In this document: positions 53,724 through 61,730 of the stretch, piece by piece
Numbering within the stretch: position 1 is the stretch's first letter
How the letters are laid out: every line of letters begins with the position of its first letter
Assembly: GCF_026283945.1 (NCBI RefSeq)
Contig: NZ_JAPDPC010000001.1
Coordinates: forward strand, 2,418,001 to 2,482,000
Length of the DNA stretch: 64,000 nt
Direction: 5' to 3'
From: Dyella humicola
GTDB lineage: Bacteria; Pseudomonadota; Gammaproteobacteria; Xanthomonadales; Rhodanobacteraceae
Made by a program: the position numbers and the translations under genes
Notes under the pieces: model-generated
Databases searched by the model: none
Seen by the model: the letters and a program-made list of their open reading frames with translations, nothing else
What the model was told of the DNA's origin: nothing

Positions 53724-54242
53724 CCCTCATCCCCTTGAGTTGACGTTCTTGTGCGCCGCCATGCGGCGCCAGTCAATGCGACACAAATAATGACGACGCG
53801 CCACTAAGGGCGCAAGTACGGTCGAGCCAACCCAAAGGGTTTCGGCCCCGAAGGCAACCAGCGCACCTCCGAATGCATGACCATCGTGCCCTCGTCGAAC
53901 CTCGCCACCCGTGGGCGGCCTATTCCCTTGCCCAACGAGTACGCCACCGGCCGCATGGCCTGGTCAGCAAGGCGCCGATGGGTCGGGTGACGACAATCAA
54001 CGGCACGCCACAAAGCGCGTTTCGGCCCATGGCCCACGAAACGGACATCCAAATACATGGGTACCGCGCGGCGTTGTGGCGTTGGGCGATAGCCAAAAGG
54101 CCTTTTCTACGGGCAAGCCCCTCGCGATCCGACAGGCGCGCACCCGGGCGATGCGTATTATCCCCCTGTAGACCCAAGCTGCCGCCGTTCGCGCGTGGCT
54201 CTAAAAACGACCTGAAAGCATGTCTACCGACGACATGACGAT
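53724..54242. other. gene-free stretch right of GloVer paralogue 1
   Basis: About 520 bp. Several short overlapping frames on both strands but none with a convincing start, composition or family. Confidence 0.5.
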
Positions 54243-54266
54243 GTCGGTTTCGGGTAGTAAGCGGGC
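54243..54266 (+). repeat. island palindrome copy 15 (diverged)
   Basis: GTCGGTTTCGGGTAG then TAAGCGGGC; three bases past the stop of the adjacent gene. Confidence 0.6.
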
Positions 54267-54269
54267 CTT

Positions 54270-54707
54270 TCAATAAGGCGCAACCCTCACGACTTTCATG
54301 TCAGCTTTGTCCACTTTGCAGGCCGTACCTTCATCAATTACCGGTCGCCCGTGAAAGGGCTTGAGCCCAAAGTAGAAGGTATAGGAGTCAGGGCTTCCTC
54401 TGGCGACAAACGTATAACTATAGGGGGATGCGGCAAATCGCTGAAAGTCCTTCTCAGGGGATTGGGCCTGTAGATCCTTAGCGAACTGCTCGAGCGCTGC
54501 ATGACCCGCGAAGCTCCTGTACGGACCGTGCGCCTGGCGGTGCAGGAGCGGCATTGAGACGCTTACAAGATGCAAGACCAAGTCGCATGGTGAAGCTGCG
54601 GCAACCCCGCTGACCAAGAGCAATCCTGTCAAAGCAATGAACGCATACGCCCCTGACTTGGTATCTCGACAAAGTCTGCTCCGGGTCGGGAGCGGACGTT
54701 CGATCAC
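54270..54707 (-). CDS. small secreted protein whose N-terminus includes a palindrome copy
   Basis: 145 aa. Apparent GTG start at 54707 overlaps the upstream stop (GTGA). Codons 4-12 are palindrome copy 16 (ERPLPTRSR). A hydrophobic signal (AFIALTGLLLVSGVAAAS) follows near residues 21-38, then a domain with two Cys (ASPCDLV, TACKVDK) and FAASPYSYTFVARG. No family recognised. Either the repeat really is translated as a signal-peptide extension or the true start is a rarer codon further in. Confidence 0.55.
   Translation of the reverse strand: MIERPLPTRSRLCRDTKSGAYAFIALTGLLLVSGVAAASPCDLVLHLVSVSMPLLHRQAHGPYRSFAGHAALEQFAKDLQAQSPEKDFQRFAASPYSYTFVARGSPDSYTFYFGLKPFHGRPVIDEGTACKVDKADMKVVRVAPY
54674..54697 (+). 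repeat. island palindrome copy 16 (inside a reading frame)
   Basis: GTCTGCTCCGGGTCG then GGAGCGGAC, lying within the first 12 codons of the leftward gene. Confidence 0.85.
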
Positions 54708-55003
54708 TTCAGGTTACCTGTGATTGCCGCCACCAATAGCGGAACGCCAATACACGCGACAAATACCCCAATGGCGATGAAGCATTTCCGGCGATAAGCC
54801 AATCCCTCGGCCGTCAGTAACTGAGGATTGAGAAGGGCGTTTGCTGGATTCCACAGCGTCTCTCGCCCCCAAAGCCGAACTCCAGCTTGCGTTCGGCGCA
54901 CGGCTTTCACCGCAAAAACGATGGCGGAAAACCAGGCTACGACCGCCGTACACCAGGCGGCAACGAACCCAAAGAGCGCAATAGCGGCAAGGACCTTAGT
55001 CAT
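54704..55003 (-). CDS. small integral membrane protein
   Basis: 99 aa with two strong hydrophobic segments (about 5-33 and 72-94) separated by a basic loop (KAVRRTQAGVR). No family recognised. ATG 55003 chosen; a longer frame to 55057 starts inside the inserted palindromic element. Stop overlaps the next gene by 4 bp. Palindrome copy 17 begins 12 bp upstream. Confidence 0.6.
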   Translation of the reverse strand: MTKVLAAIALFGFVAAWCTAVVAWFSAIVFAVKAVRRTQAGVRLWGRETLWNPANALLNPQLLTAEGLAYRRKCFIAIGVFVACIGVPLLVAAITGNLK

Positions 55004-55015
55004 GTGCGTGATTAT

Positions 55016-55120
55016 GTCTGCTTCGGGTTGCGGATTCAGCCGGTCGATGCAACACACTGAAGACTGCGCGAGCGGCAGGAGTGTTGCATCGATCGGCTGA
55101 AACCGCAGTCGGAAGCGGAC
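55016..55120 (+). repeat. island palindrome copy 17, split by an insertion
   Basis: Left half GTCTGCTTCGGGT (55016-55028), right half GTCGGAAGCGGAC (55108-55120). Joined at the shared GT they restore the consensus exactly. Confidence 0.8.
55029..55107. mobile_element. 79-bp palindromic insertion (MITE-like)
   Basis: Imperfect terminal inverted repeats: it begins TGCGGATTCAGCCGGTCGAT, then GCAACAC, and ends with the near-complement GTGTTGCATCGATCGGCT, then GAAACCGCA. Flanking GT may be a 2-bp target duplication. It encodes nothing. A truncated relative lies at 51319-51364 in the same position of another palindrome copy. Confidence 0.65.
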
Positions 55121-55693
55121 CTTGGCGCCGGACCTCTATCGTAGATGGTTCGCCGGCGAGCAAGGCATCCCGACCGCGATAGCCCCCGGTGTGGCTTCGG
55201 CGTTGATCAACGCATCAGAGCAGTCCAGCCAGCCGGGAAATACGGCAGCATGCATAGCCTTCTTGCCGCCGCTTCCCGAATCTCAAACTGAAAGATCGTC
55301 TAAGTATTCCCAAGACTACAAATGCCTGGACACACCCATTAAATAGACGTCCATGTTGTCATGCCATGGGCGCGGCTGATGCAAGCCCTCGGCGTACCCC
55401 TGCCATCGGCGACACTTGCGACGGCAGCTTGCGGCATGACACGATTTCCCGCGGGGGGAAGTCGACTTACTGCAGTGCAGGCGTTCGCAATTTGTTGCGA
55501 GCCGATTTTCCCTGTGCGATTCAAGCTAGCGAAGGGACACAGCCACTTGCTCGGCGATCTGCCTGCGAGGTCACGGATGGGGCATCCGTCGATCCCTCGC
55601 GGGTGGAAGCAGATCGTCCTTGCCTTGCGTCGCCGATACGCGCTTGTCTGAGCGGCCATGCCGCACCTTCACATCATTGACACTGGGGAAAAC
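55121..55693. other. gene-free stretch left of rightward GloVer gene
   Basis: 570 bp containing the promoter region for the rightward gene. Short frames are present but none is supported. Confidence 0.5.
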
Positions 55694-57862
55694 ATGGAAC
55701 GGATGCATCAGTGCAAATCGGTCAGCCCGCGCGCCTTGCGTAACAAGCGCATCGCCGCGTGGATAATTGCAGCGCTGGGAGGCGTCCTGTCGTTATCCGC
55801 TGGCGCAACCACGACGGCTCCCACCGTGTTGGTGAGCCTGCCGGGCGGAACAGGCCTACGGGGACCGACGGGATACCTGCTGCAGGGCAATGACGGCTAT
55901 CTATATGGCGCGGCATTCTCCCGCAACAGCACGCCCTCTGGCGGCGTATTCCGCCTTTCTCATGCGGGCGTCTACACGGACCTCTATGATTTCAATCCTG
56001 CCGCGCAACAGCAGCCATTCGGCGGCCTGATGCAGGCGAGCAACGGCCAGCTCTACGGCACACTGGTCACCACATCAAACGCTACGGTGCCGGCCGGTGC
56101 CGTCTACAGCCTCACCACCACCGGCCAGTTCGCCACTGTGTATACCTTCGCCGACGAGACATGGAACGGCCAGACCATGTTCAACAGTGACGGCGCCATC
56201 CCGATGACGAACCTGACGCAGGTCGCCGATGGCACGCTTTACGGCGTCACGTTCTCCGGTGGCTCGATGGGCCAAGGCACGCTCTACGCGATCAGCCCCG
56301 CGGGCGCATTCACGTTGCTCTATACATTCGGTACGTCCAGCGCGGTCTCGGGTGTCTCGCCCAGTGGGTCGCTGGTCGCCGGCAGCGACGGCAATTTGTA
56401 CGGTACGACGTCCGGCGGTGGTGACAACAACTCGGGCGTTATCTATCGCGTCACTCCAGGTGGCGGCATCTCGCAGGTCCTGTCGCTTCCGGCGATGAGT
56501 GCAGGCAACGGATGTGGTTCCACCAACCTCACGAATGCTGATGGCACCATGACGGCGGGTACCGACGGCAAGCTCTATGGTGTCTTCTGCGCGGGTGGCA
56601 CCTACGGTGCGGGCCTGATCTACAGCTTCGATCCGGTCACCACGACGTTCACTGCGCTGCATGATTTCGGTGCGGGTGCGTTGGCCAAGCAGCCGGGCTG
56701 GGGACCCAACGGCCCGCTGGTGCTGGGCAAGGACGGCGATCTGTACGGTACGACCGGTTCGGGCGGGAGCGGTCAAGGGGGTACGATCTTCAAGATGGCG
56801 CCGGATGGCTCGTCGTTCCAATTCCTCTACAGCTTCAGTGCATCGGGGCAGTCGGACGGTCAGTATCCACGCGCGCTCGTGCTGGGCTCAGACAACAACC
56901 TCTATGGCACGGCCGCGGTTGGCGGCGCCAATGGGGCCGGCACGGTCTTCCGCTATCCGTACATGGCGCCGAACGACATCGTGATGCTGAGCGGCAGCAC
57001 GCTCGACGCTCGTCTCGTTAACATGCTGGGCGCGCAGCAAGTGTCGATGGCGGTGGCCAGCGGGTATTACCCGGTGGCGGTGGCAGACTTCAACGGCGAT
57101 GGTTTTCAAGACATCCTCTGGACCAGCGCCAACAACGACCTGTACCTGTGGCTGGGCGGCAAAGACGGCGGCAACGGCTTCACGTCGGTTTCCATGGGAA
57201 CCTATCCTGCCGGCTGGAGGGTGACTGGCGCGGGCGACATCGACGGCGATGGCAAGGTCGATCTCTACTGGATCAACGACAGCACGCATCAATTCGGTTA
57301 CTGGCTCCTGGACGGCACGACCATCAAGAGCACGTTCATCACGTCGTATACGCCGGGCTACTACCCCATCGCGGAAGGCGACTTCGACGGTGATGGCAAG
57401 CTCGACGTGATGTGGAGCAGCGCCAAGAACGACCTGTACCTGTGGTCCAGCAACGGCACTACGGGCAGCACGCGCTTTACCTCGACCTATGCGGGAGCCT
57501 TTCCTGCCGGCTGGAAGGTTGTGGGCGCCGCGGACCTGGACGGCGATGGCAAGACCGACCTGGTCTTGATGAAGACCGACAACACCCGCTGGGGCTACTG
57601 GCTGATGTCCGGTATCACGCGCTTTTTCACCACTTCGGTGGCCAACACCAATGGCACGGACTGGAGCATTGTCGCCGTTGGCGACTACAACGGCGACGGT
57701 CGCGCCGACTTGGTGTGGAGCAATGGCAGCCAGCTGACCCTTTGGACGAACGACCACAACGTCAATTGCCCTGACATCGGCTGCTCATTCACGCCAAGCA
57801 CGCTCGCCCCACCCAAAGCGGGCGCGATCTTCTTCAAGAACAACGTTCCTAACACGCCATAA
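55694..57862 (+). CDS. secreted GloVer-repeat + FG-GAP protein, paralogue 2
   Basis: 722 aa, the only rightward member of the family. Signal peptide ends SLSAGA. GloVer repeats (GYLYGAAFS, GQLYGTLV, GTLYGVTFSGG, GNLYGTTSGGG, GDLYGTTGSGG, NNLYGTAAVGG) fill residues about 45-430. FG-GAP units (ADFNGDGFQDILWTS, GDIDGDGKVDLYWIN, GDFDGDGKLDVMWSS, ADLDGDGKTDLVLM, GDYNGDGRADLVWSN) follow. Terminal Cys pair (NCPDIGCS). ATG 55694 has GGGGAAAA upstream; an earlier ATG at 55658 lacks a ribosome site. Function unknown, probably an extracellular propeller. Confidence 0.85.
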   Translation: MERMHQCKSVSPRALRNKRIAAWIIAALGGVLSLSAGATTTAPTVLVSLPGGTGLRGPTGYLLQGNDGYLYGAAFSRNSTPSGGVFRLSHAGVYTDLYDFNPAAQQQPFGGLMQASNGQLYGTLVTTSNATVPAGAVYSLTTTGQFATVYTFADETWNGQTMFNSDGAIPMTNLTQVADGTLYGVTFSGGSMGQGTLYAISPAGAFTLLYTFGTSSAVSGVSPSGSLVAGSDGNLYGTTSGGGDNNSGVIYRVTPGGGISQVLSLPAMSAGNGCGSTNLTNADGTMTAGTDGKLYGVFCAGGTYGAGLIYSFDPVTTTFTALHDFGAGALAKQPGWGPNGPLVLGKDGDLYGTTGSGGSGQGGTIFKMAPDGSSFQFLYSFSASGQSDGQYPRALVLGSDNNLYGTAAVGGANGAGTVFRYPYMAPNDIVMLSGSTLDARLVNMLGAQQVSMAVASGYYPVAVADFNGDGFQDILWTSANNDLYLWLGGKDGGNGFTSVSMGTYPAGWRVTGAGDIDGDGKVDLYWINDSTHQFGYWLLDGTTIKSTFITSYTPGYYPIAEGDFDGDGKLDVMWSSAKNDLYLWSSNGTTGSTRFTSTYAGAFPAGWKVVGAADLDGDGKTDLVLMKTDNTRWGYWLMSGITRFFTTSVANTNGTDWSIVAVGDYNGDGRADLVWSNGSQLTLWTNDHNVNCPDIGCSFTPSTLAPPKAGAIFFKNNVPNTP

Positions 57863-57952
57863 GGGCCTCCGGCGATGGAGCGGGCGCGCCCGCTTCATCG
57901 CCGGACTTCACTGCGCCATCGGATCTCGACGAAGGCTTTGCCGCACCGCTGC

Positions 57953-58207
57953 TCAGAAAAGGATCGCATCAGATCCAGCTTCGACGAGCAGCTGACGAAG
58001 CAGCGCGTCGAAATCTTCGTCAGACAGCCCCTGCGTCTTGCCCGGACCGCGCCAGTGCCTGGTCAATTGCATGGCTTCACCCGACAGCCCTGGAAATTCC
58101 TTCCAAAGCAGCTCTCCAAGTCAGACGTTCCCGATAGACGGGTCTGCGGAGATGAGTTGACGGAAGACGACAGTGGGTCGCTCACCGTCCAGGATACCCT
58201 TCAACAT
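57953..58207 (-). pseudogene. small gene interrupted by an in-frame TGA
   Basis: From ATG 58207, with AGGAGCC directly upstream, 28 codons (MLKGILDGERPTVVFRQL...) run to TGA at 58123-58121. The same frame then continues 55 codons with gene-like composition (GELLWKEFPGLSGEAMQL, HWRGPGKTQGLSDEDFDALL) to a TGA at 57953. Most simply a nonsense-mutated gene of 84 sense codons of unknown function. Palindrome copy 18 is 14 bp before the start, the usual position in this island. Confidence 0.6.
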
Positions 58208-58221
58208 GGCTCCTACCCGAG

Positions 58222-58245
58222 GTCCGCTCTGGGTCGGGAGCAAAC
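58222..58245 (+). repeat. island palindrome copy 18
   Basis: GTCCGCTCTGGGTCG then GGAGCAAAC; 14 bp upstream of the interrupted small gene. Confidence 0.75.
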
Positions 58246-58461
58246 ATTGACACTATCCGATGGCATAGTGGCCAAAACAGGCGAAAGCGGGGTCACGGTG
58301 CACTTCAGCAGTCCCTCACGGAAGCAAGAAGCAGAGGGAAAATCCACTCTGCCCCCCAGTTTTTGACCCTATGTTTTTGATCGCAAGAATTGGCTACTTC
58401 GCCAGAACACACCCTACGTGCGGGTCCGCTATTTCGTAGGGTGAGGCGTTGCAATGAACGC

Positions 58462-60645
58462 TTATGGGTGCGCGACACCCGTGTTCAGGAGCATCTGACC
58501 CGCCGGCACAGTCATCGGCACGCTTGAGGTTATCCACGTGCAACCCGCCGCATTGCCGCAGTTGCCGGCGTTCTTTGACATCGCGAGCTGCGTGCCATGC
58601 TGCCAGAGGATGTCCGCTCGCCCATCGCCGTTGTAGTCCGCCGCGGCCGCGAGGGAGTATCCCGTCACGGCGGCAGGTACCGCCATCGGCACCACCGTGG
58701 GGCTCGCATTCGGATGCAGCAGCCAGTAGCCCCACTGGGATCCATCGGTGGTGCTCCAGACAAGGTCGTCCACCCCGTCGCCGTCAATGTCGGCAACGGC
58801 GGAGATTTTCCAGTTTGCCGGATAGGTCGCGATGTAGCGGGAATTGAATCCACTGCCGGTACTCGACCATAGCCACAGGTCGTGATTGGCACTCGTCCAC
58901 AGTACGTCGGTCTTGCCGTCGCCATCGAAGTCGCCGATGGCCACGGGATAGTAGCCCGCCGTATACGATACCGTGTGCGAGCCGATGCGCGTGTCGTTGC
59001 TCATCAGCCAATAGGCAAATTGATGCGTGGAAGCATTGATCCAGAAAATGTCTTCCTCGCCATCGCCATCCACGTCGCCGGCACCAACCACGCTCCAGCC
59101 CGCCGGATACGTACCTACATAGTAGGGCGAGAAACCGCCACCGGCTCGGCCGTTCCAGATGTAGAGATCGTTATTGGGACTAGTCCAGAGGATGTCGGCA
59201 ACGCCGTCGCCGTTGAAGTCGCCGGTGGTCGCGGGGTAATAACCCGCCGCCACGGATGTGCCTGTCACCTGCACTGAGCCATCGCTCGCCGGCAGGCCGT
59301 TGGTCAATGCTCCCGCGCCATAGGCAAGGATGTTCGCATTGCCCGTGCCTGCCAGATCGTTCTTTTTCGCCGCCAGCACCATCTTGAACACGGTGCCGGC
59401 ATTTTGCTGACCGCCAAGCATTGTCGTCCCGTAGAACGTACGCGCCTGTGGGCCGGCGATCAGGCTGGTCGGCGTTCGGGCCCATTCGCTGTTGAAGTCG
59501 TGCAAGGTCGTATAGACGCCAGCCGTGGACAAACGAAATGCCGTGCCGCCGCCGTTTGTGCCGCCGCCGAAGGTCACACCATAGAGGTAGCCATCGTTGC
59601 CCATCTGTAGCGAACGAGCCTGATAACCGCCGCCGACAAATAGGTTGTCGAATGTGTGCAACACAGCGAATTGACCGCCTGGCGTCATGCGGAAAACCGT
59701 GCCACCACCCGTGTTGCCACCGAGCACGGTGGATCCGTAGAAATTGCCGTCAGCCGCGGGGATGAGGCTATTGGGCGCGGAACCATCGTTGTTCCGGCGA
59801 TTGGGGTCGAGCGCGTCAAAGGCATGTACGACGGAAAAGGCGCCCGCGGGTGTGACCTTGAAGATCACATCCGGCAGTTGTTGGAACTGACCATTGCCGA
59901 TGGAGATGAAGCCGCCAGCCGGACCGATGCCATAGAAGTTGCCGTCAGCTCCCAGGACCAATCCCGTGGGCGGCGTGCCAATAAACGTATAGATCACGCT
60001 TTCCTGGCCATCGGGGGTGAGCTTGAAGATCACACCGGCGTTGAACGTACTGCCAGCATTCGCGAGGCCATAGAAGTTGCCGTCCGGGCCGATGAACACT
60101 TCCACGGGCGAGGTGCCGGTCGACGGCACGAAGTGATAGATCGTCGATGGGGTACCCGCCAACGTCACGCTGAATAGGCTTCCGCCGCTGACACTGGAAC
60201 TGAGGTTGCCGTCGGAGAAACTCCACGCATAGATGTTCGCATTGCCATCCAGCAGCAGGGTCGGTGCGGACATGAGATTCGCTGTCCTGTTGACCTCCTC
60301 CATCATGCCAAGGCTAGTGGTGAGCGGAAAAAGATCCGAGTACGTGCCCACGTCGCCCACTGGCTTCACCATGAAAAGGCCGCCGGTGCCGTTCGTACCT
60401 CCGATGGCTGCCGTGCCGATCAACACCCCGGACGGATGCCACACCAGGCCGGTGGGCTGGGCCATGGGGCCGTTGGGTTGCTCCAAATTGCCTGGCAGGT
60501 TGGCCAGAACCGTGACGTGTCCCGACGTTGCCGAAGCTGTGCCCGGCACGCTTAGACAGGCCAACGCGAGTACGAAAGCACCCACGCCCGACAGAGGCGC
60601 ACGGCGCCACCACGCCGACTTCGGCGTCACCACGGATCTGCTCAT
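58462..60645 (-). CDS. secreted GloVer-repeat + FG-GAP protein, paralogue 3
   Basis: 727 aa, collinear with paralogue 1 and clearly its closest relative (identical blocks such as YYVGTYPAGWSVVGAGD versus AYVGTYPAGWRVVGAGD). Signal peptide ends GTASA. GloVer repeats (GNFYGLANAG, GNFYGIGPAGG, GNFYGSTVLGG, GYLYGVTFGGG) are followed by FG-GAP units (GDFNGDGVADILWTS, GDVDGDGEEDIFWIN, GDFDGDGKTDVLWTS, ADIDGDGVDDLVWST) and a Cys pair (NCGNAAGCTW). ATG 60645 with GGGGGAA upstream. Probably arose by duplication within the island. Confidence 0.85.
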   Translation of the reverse strand: MSRSVVTPKSAWWRRAPLSGVGAFVLALACLSVPGTASATSGHVTVLANLPGNLEQPNGPMAQPTGLVWHPSGVLIGTAAIGGTNGTGGLFMVKPVGDVGTYSDLFPLTTSLGMMEEVNRTANLMSAPTLLLDGNANIYAWSFSDGNLSSSVSGGSLFSVTLAGTPSTIYHFVPSTGTSPVEVFIGPDGNFYGLANAGSTFNAGVIFKLTPDGQESVIYTFIGTPPTGLVLGADGNFYGIGPAGGFISIGNGQFQQLPDVIFKVTPAGAFSVVHAFDALDPNRRNNDGSAPNSLIPAADGNFYGSTVLGGNTGGGTVFRMTPGGQFAVLHTFDNLFVGGGYQARSLQMGNDGYLYGVTFGGGTNGGGTAFRLSTAGVYTTLHDFNSEWARTPTSLIAGPQARTFYGTTMLGGQQNAGTVFKMVLAAKKNDLAGTGNANILAYGAGALTNGLPASDGSVQVTGTSVAAGYYPATTGDFNGDGVADILWTSPNNDLYIWNGRAGGGFSPYYVGTYPAGWSVVGAGDVDGDGEEDIFWINASTHQFAYWLMSNDTRIGSHTVSYTAGYYPVAIGDFDGDGKTDVLWTSANHDLWLWSSTGSGFNSRYIATYPANWKISAVADIDGDGVDDLVWSTTDGSQWGYWLLHPNASPTVVPMAVPAAVTGYSLAAAADYNGDGRADILWQHGTQLAMSKNAGNCGNAAGCTWITSSVPMTVPAGQMLLNTGVAHP

Positions 60646-60926
60646 CTCATTCCCCCGAGTTGACTTTCTAGTGTGGCGTCATGGCGTCACAAGTCACTGT
60701 CCGGCAGATAGTGACGAGGGGTCGCGGTCAGCGCAAGTACTTGTCAGGGCATCTTCCTGTTAGGGACCAGGATCCTGAGGCGCACCTCGGAGGGCACGGG
60801 CCGACCGCACTCGTCTAACGCCAGCATGACCACCGCTTAGCCCACGGCCTTGTTCAAGAAGTGACGAGGCAGACGCATTGGCTCGTCGCCGTAGCACTGG
60901 TCGGCGGAGCGCAGTCGATCGACAGC
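60646..60926. other. short gene-free stretch
   Basis: About 280 bp that must hold the promoter of GloVer paralogue 3. No gene or clear motif seen. Confidence 0.5.
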
Positions 60927-61184
60927 TTAAAGACGCAAATGCCCTTCCATGGACTCACGATCGTTCGCGCCAGTCCAGCCACGGCAATTTTCCGACATCT
61001 CGAAAAAGAGATCGCACAACTTGTCGGACCTGACGTCGTAAACCCGAACCACGGCACTAACAGGGTTGCACGAGAAGCGAGCAATGAACTGGCAGCCGTC
61101 GTAGCCCGTAAGGCCACGTGGAACCAGACTCTGGAATCGGAGACAGGCGCTGCTGTCTGCATCGTAGACTTCGAACGCATCCAT
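60927..61184 (-). CDS. possible small protein, unknown
   Basis: 85 aa beginning MDAFEVYDADSSACLRF; protein-like composition (IARFSCNPVSAVVRVYDVRSDKLCDLFFEM) with three Cys. In-frame codons extend 14 residues upstream to a stop without a start, so the gene may be truncated or the true start lost. No ribosome site. Diverged palindrome copy 19 lies 44 bp upstream, as for genuine island genes. Confidence 0.35.
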   Translation of the reverse strand: MDAFEVYDADSSACLRFQSLVPRGLTGYDGCQFIARFSCNPVSAVVRVYDVRSDKLCDLFFEMSENCRGWTGANDRESMEGHLRL

Positions 61185-61730
61185 TTGCGGTCCATCCGAA
61201 GTCGCTGCCTTTACCGAATAATCCTAATGTCCGCCGTCGGAAGCGGCCAATGCACCAGCAGAACCTCTAGCAATTAATGATCACAGTGCTGCATTCAGCT
61301 GGACGTCTTTTTGTAGGCAAACCCGTTGATAATATAAGCCCGGCCGAGGCATATACCCGTCATGTGCCCCCTCTTGGCTCAAGACTTGGATAGAGTCCGC
61401 GCCTTGCCCCGGACCTTTAAGCATGAAAGGGCGCAAAGGGAGCTTAGGACCTAAAAGGGAAGCCCTACTTAGCCGTCGTCCGTCTGTTCTCGGCGAGGAT
61501 GTATAGGCGTCACTGCTGAGACGTGTCGCCCCAAGGCGCCCTCTGTCATGGTCTGGAATCGTCAGATTTGCGACCTCCGTCCCGTTTTCTATAAGTTTTC
61601 TATATCCTTGCTTGTCGGCGCGACACTCTGCGACCGACAAAGCTAGTGCGTCCATGTACCCGGCCTTTCGACAGATTTAAGGTCCCGGACCCATGGACGT
61701 TGGCGCTTTTTGACCTACAGGGGAAGTTCC
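61185..61730. other. gap before beta-helix gene
   Basis: Contains diverged palindrome copy 19 and the beta-helix promoter region. A leftward frame of 124 codons (61281-61655) exists but its composition gives little support, so I do not call it. Confidence 0.45.
61229..61250 (+). repeat. island palindrome copy 19 (degenerate)
   Basis: GTCCGC-CGTCGG-AAGCGGCC: both arms present, loop shortened. Rightmost copy seen. Confidence 0.5.

Noticed and set aside
57953-58207. Selenocysteine at the in-frame TGA
   Set aside because: No selenoprotein family, no redox motif beside the codon and no selA/B/D nearby; nonsense mutation is simpler.
57875-58366. Rightward 163-codon frame after GloVer paralogue 2
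   Set aside because: It overlaps the better supported leftward small pseudogene and includes a palindrome copy; no ribosome site or family.
38073-61250. Palindrome array as a chromosomal integron with attC sites
   Set aside because: Same-strand orphan genes with one palindrome each look integron-like, but the repeats lack the GTTRRRY/RYYYAAC core boxes, are only 24 bp, and no tyrosine integrase gene is in the window.
38073-61250. CRISPR array
   Set aside because: Repeat spacing is irregular, hundreds to thousands of bases, copies vary, and the intervals are genes; no cas genes.
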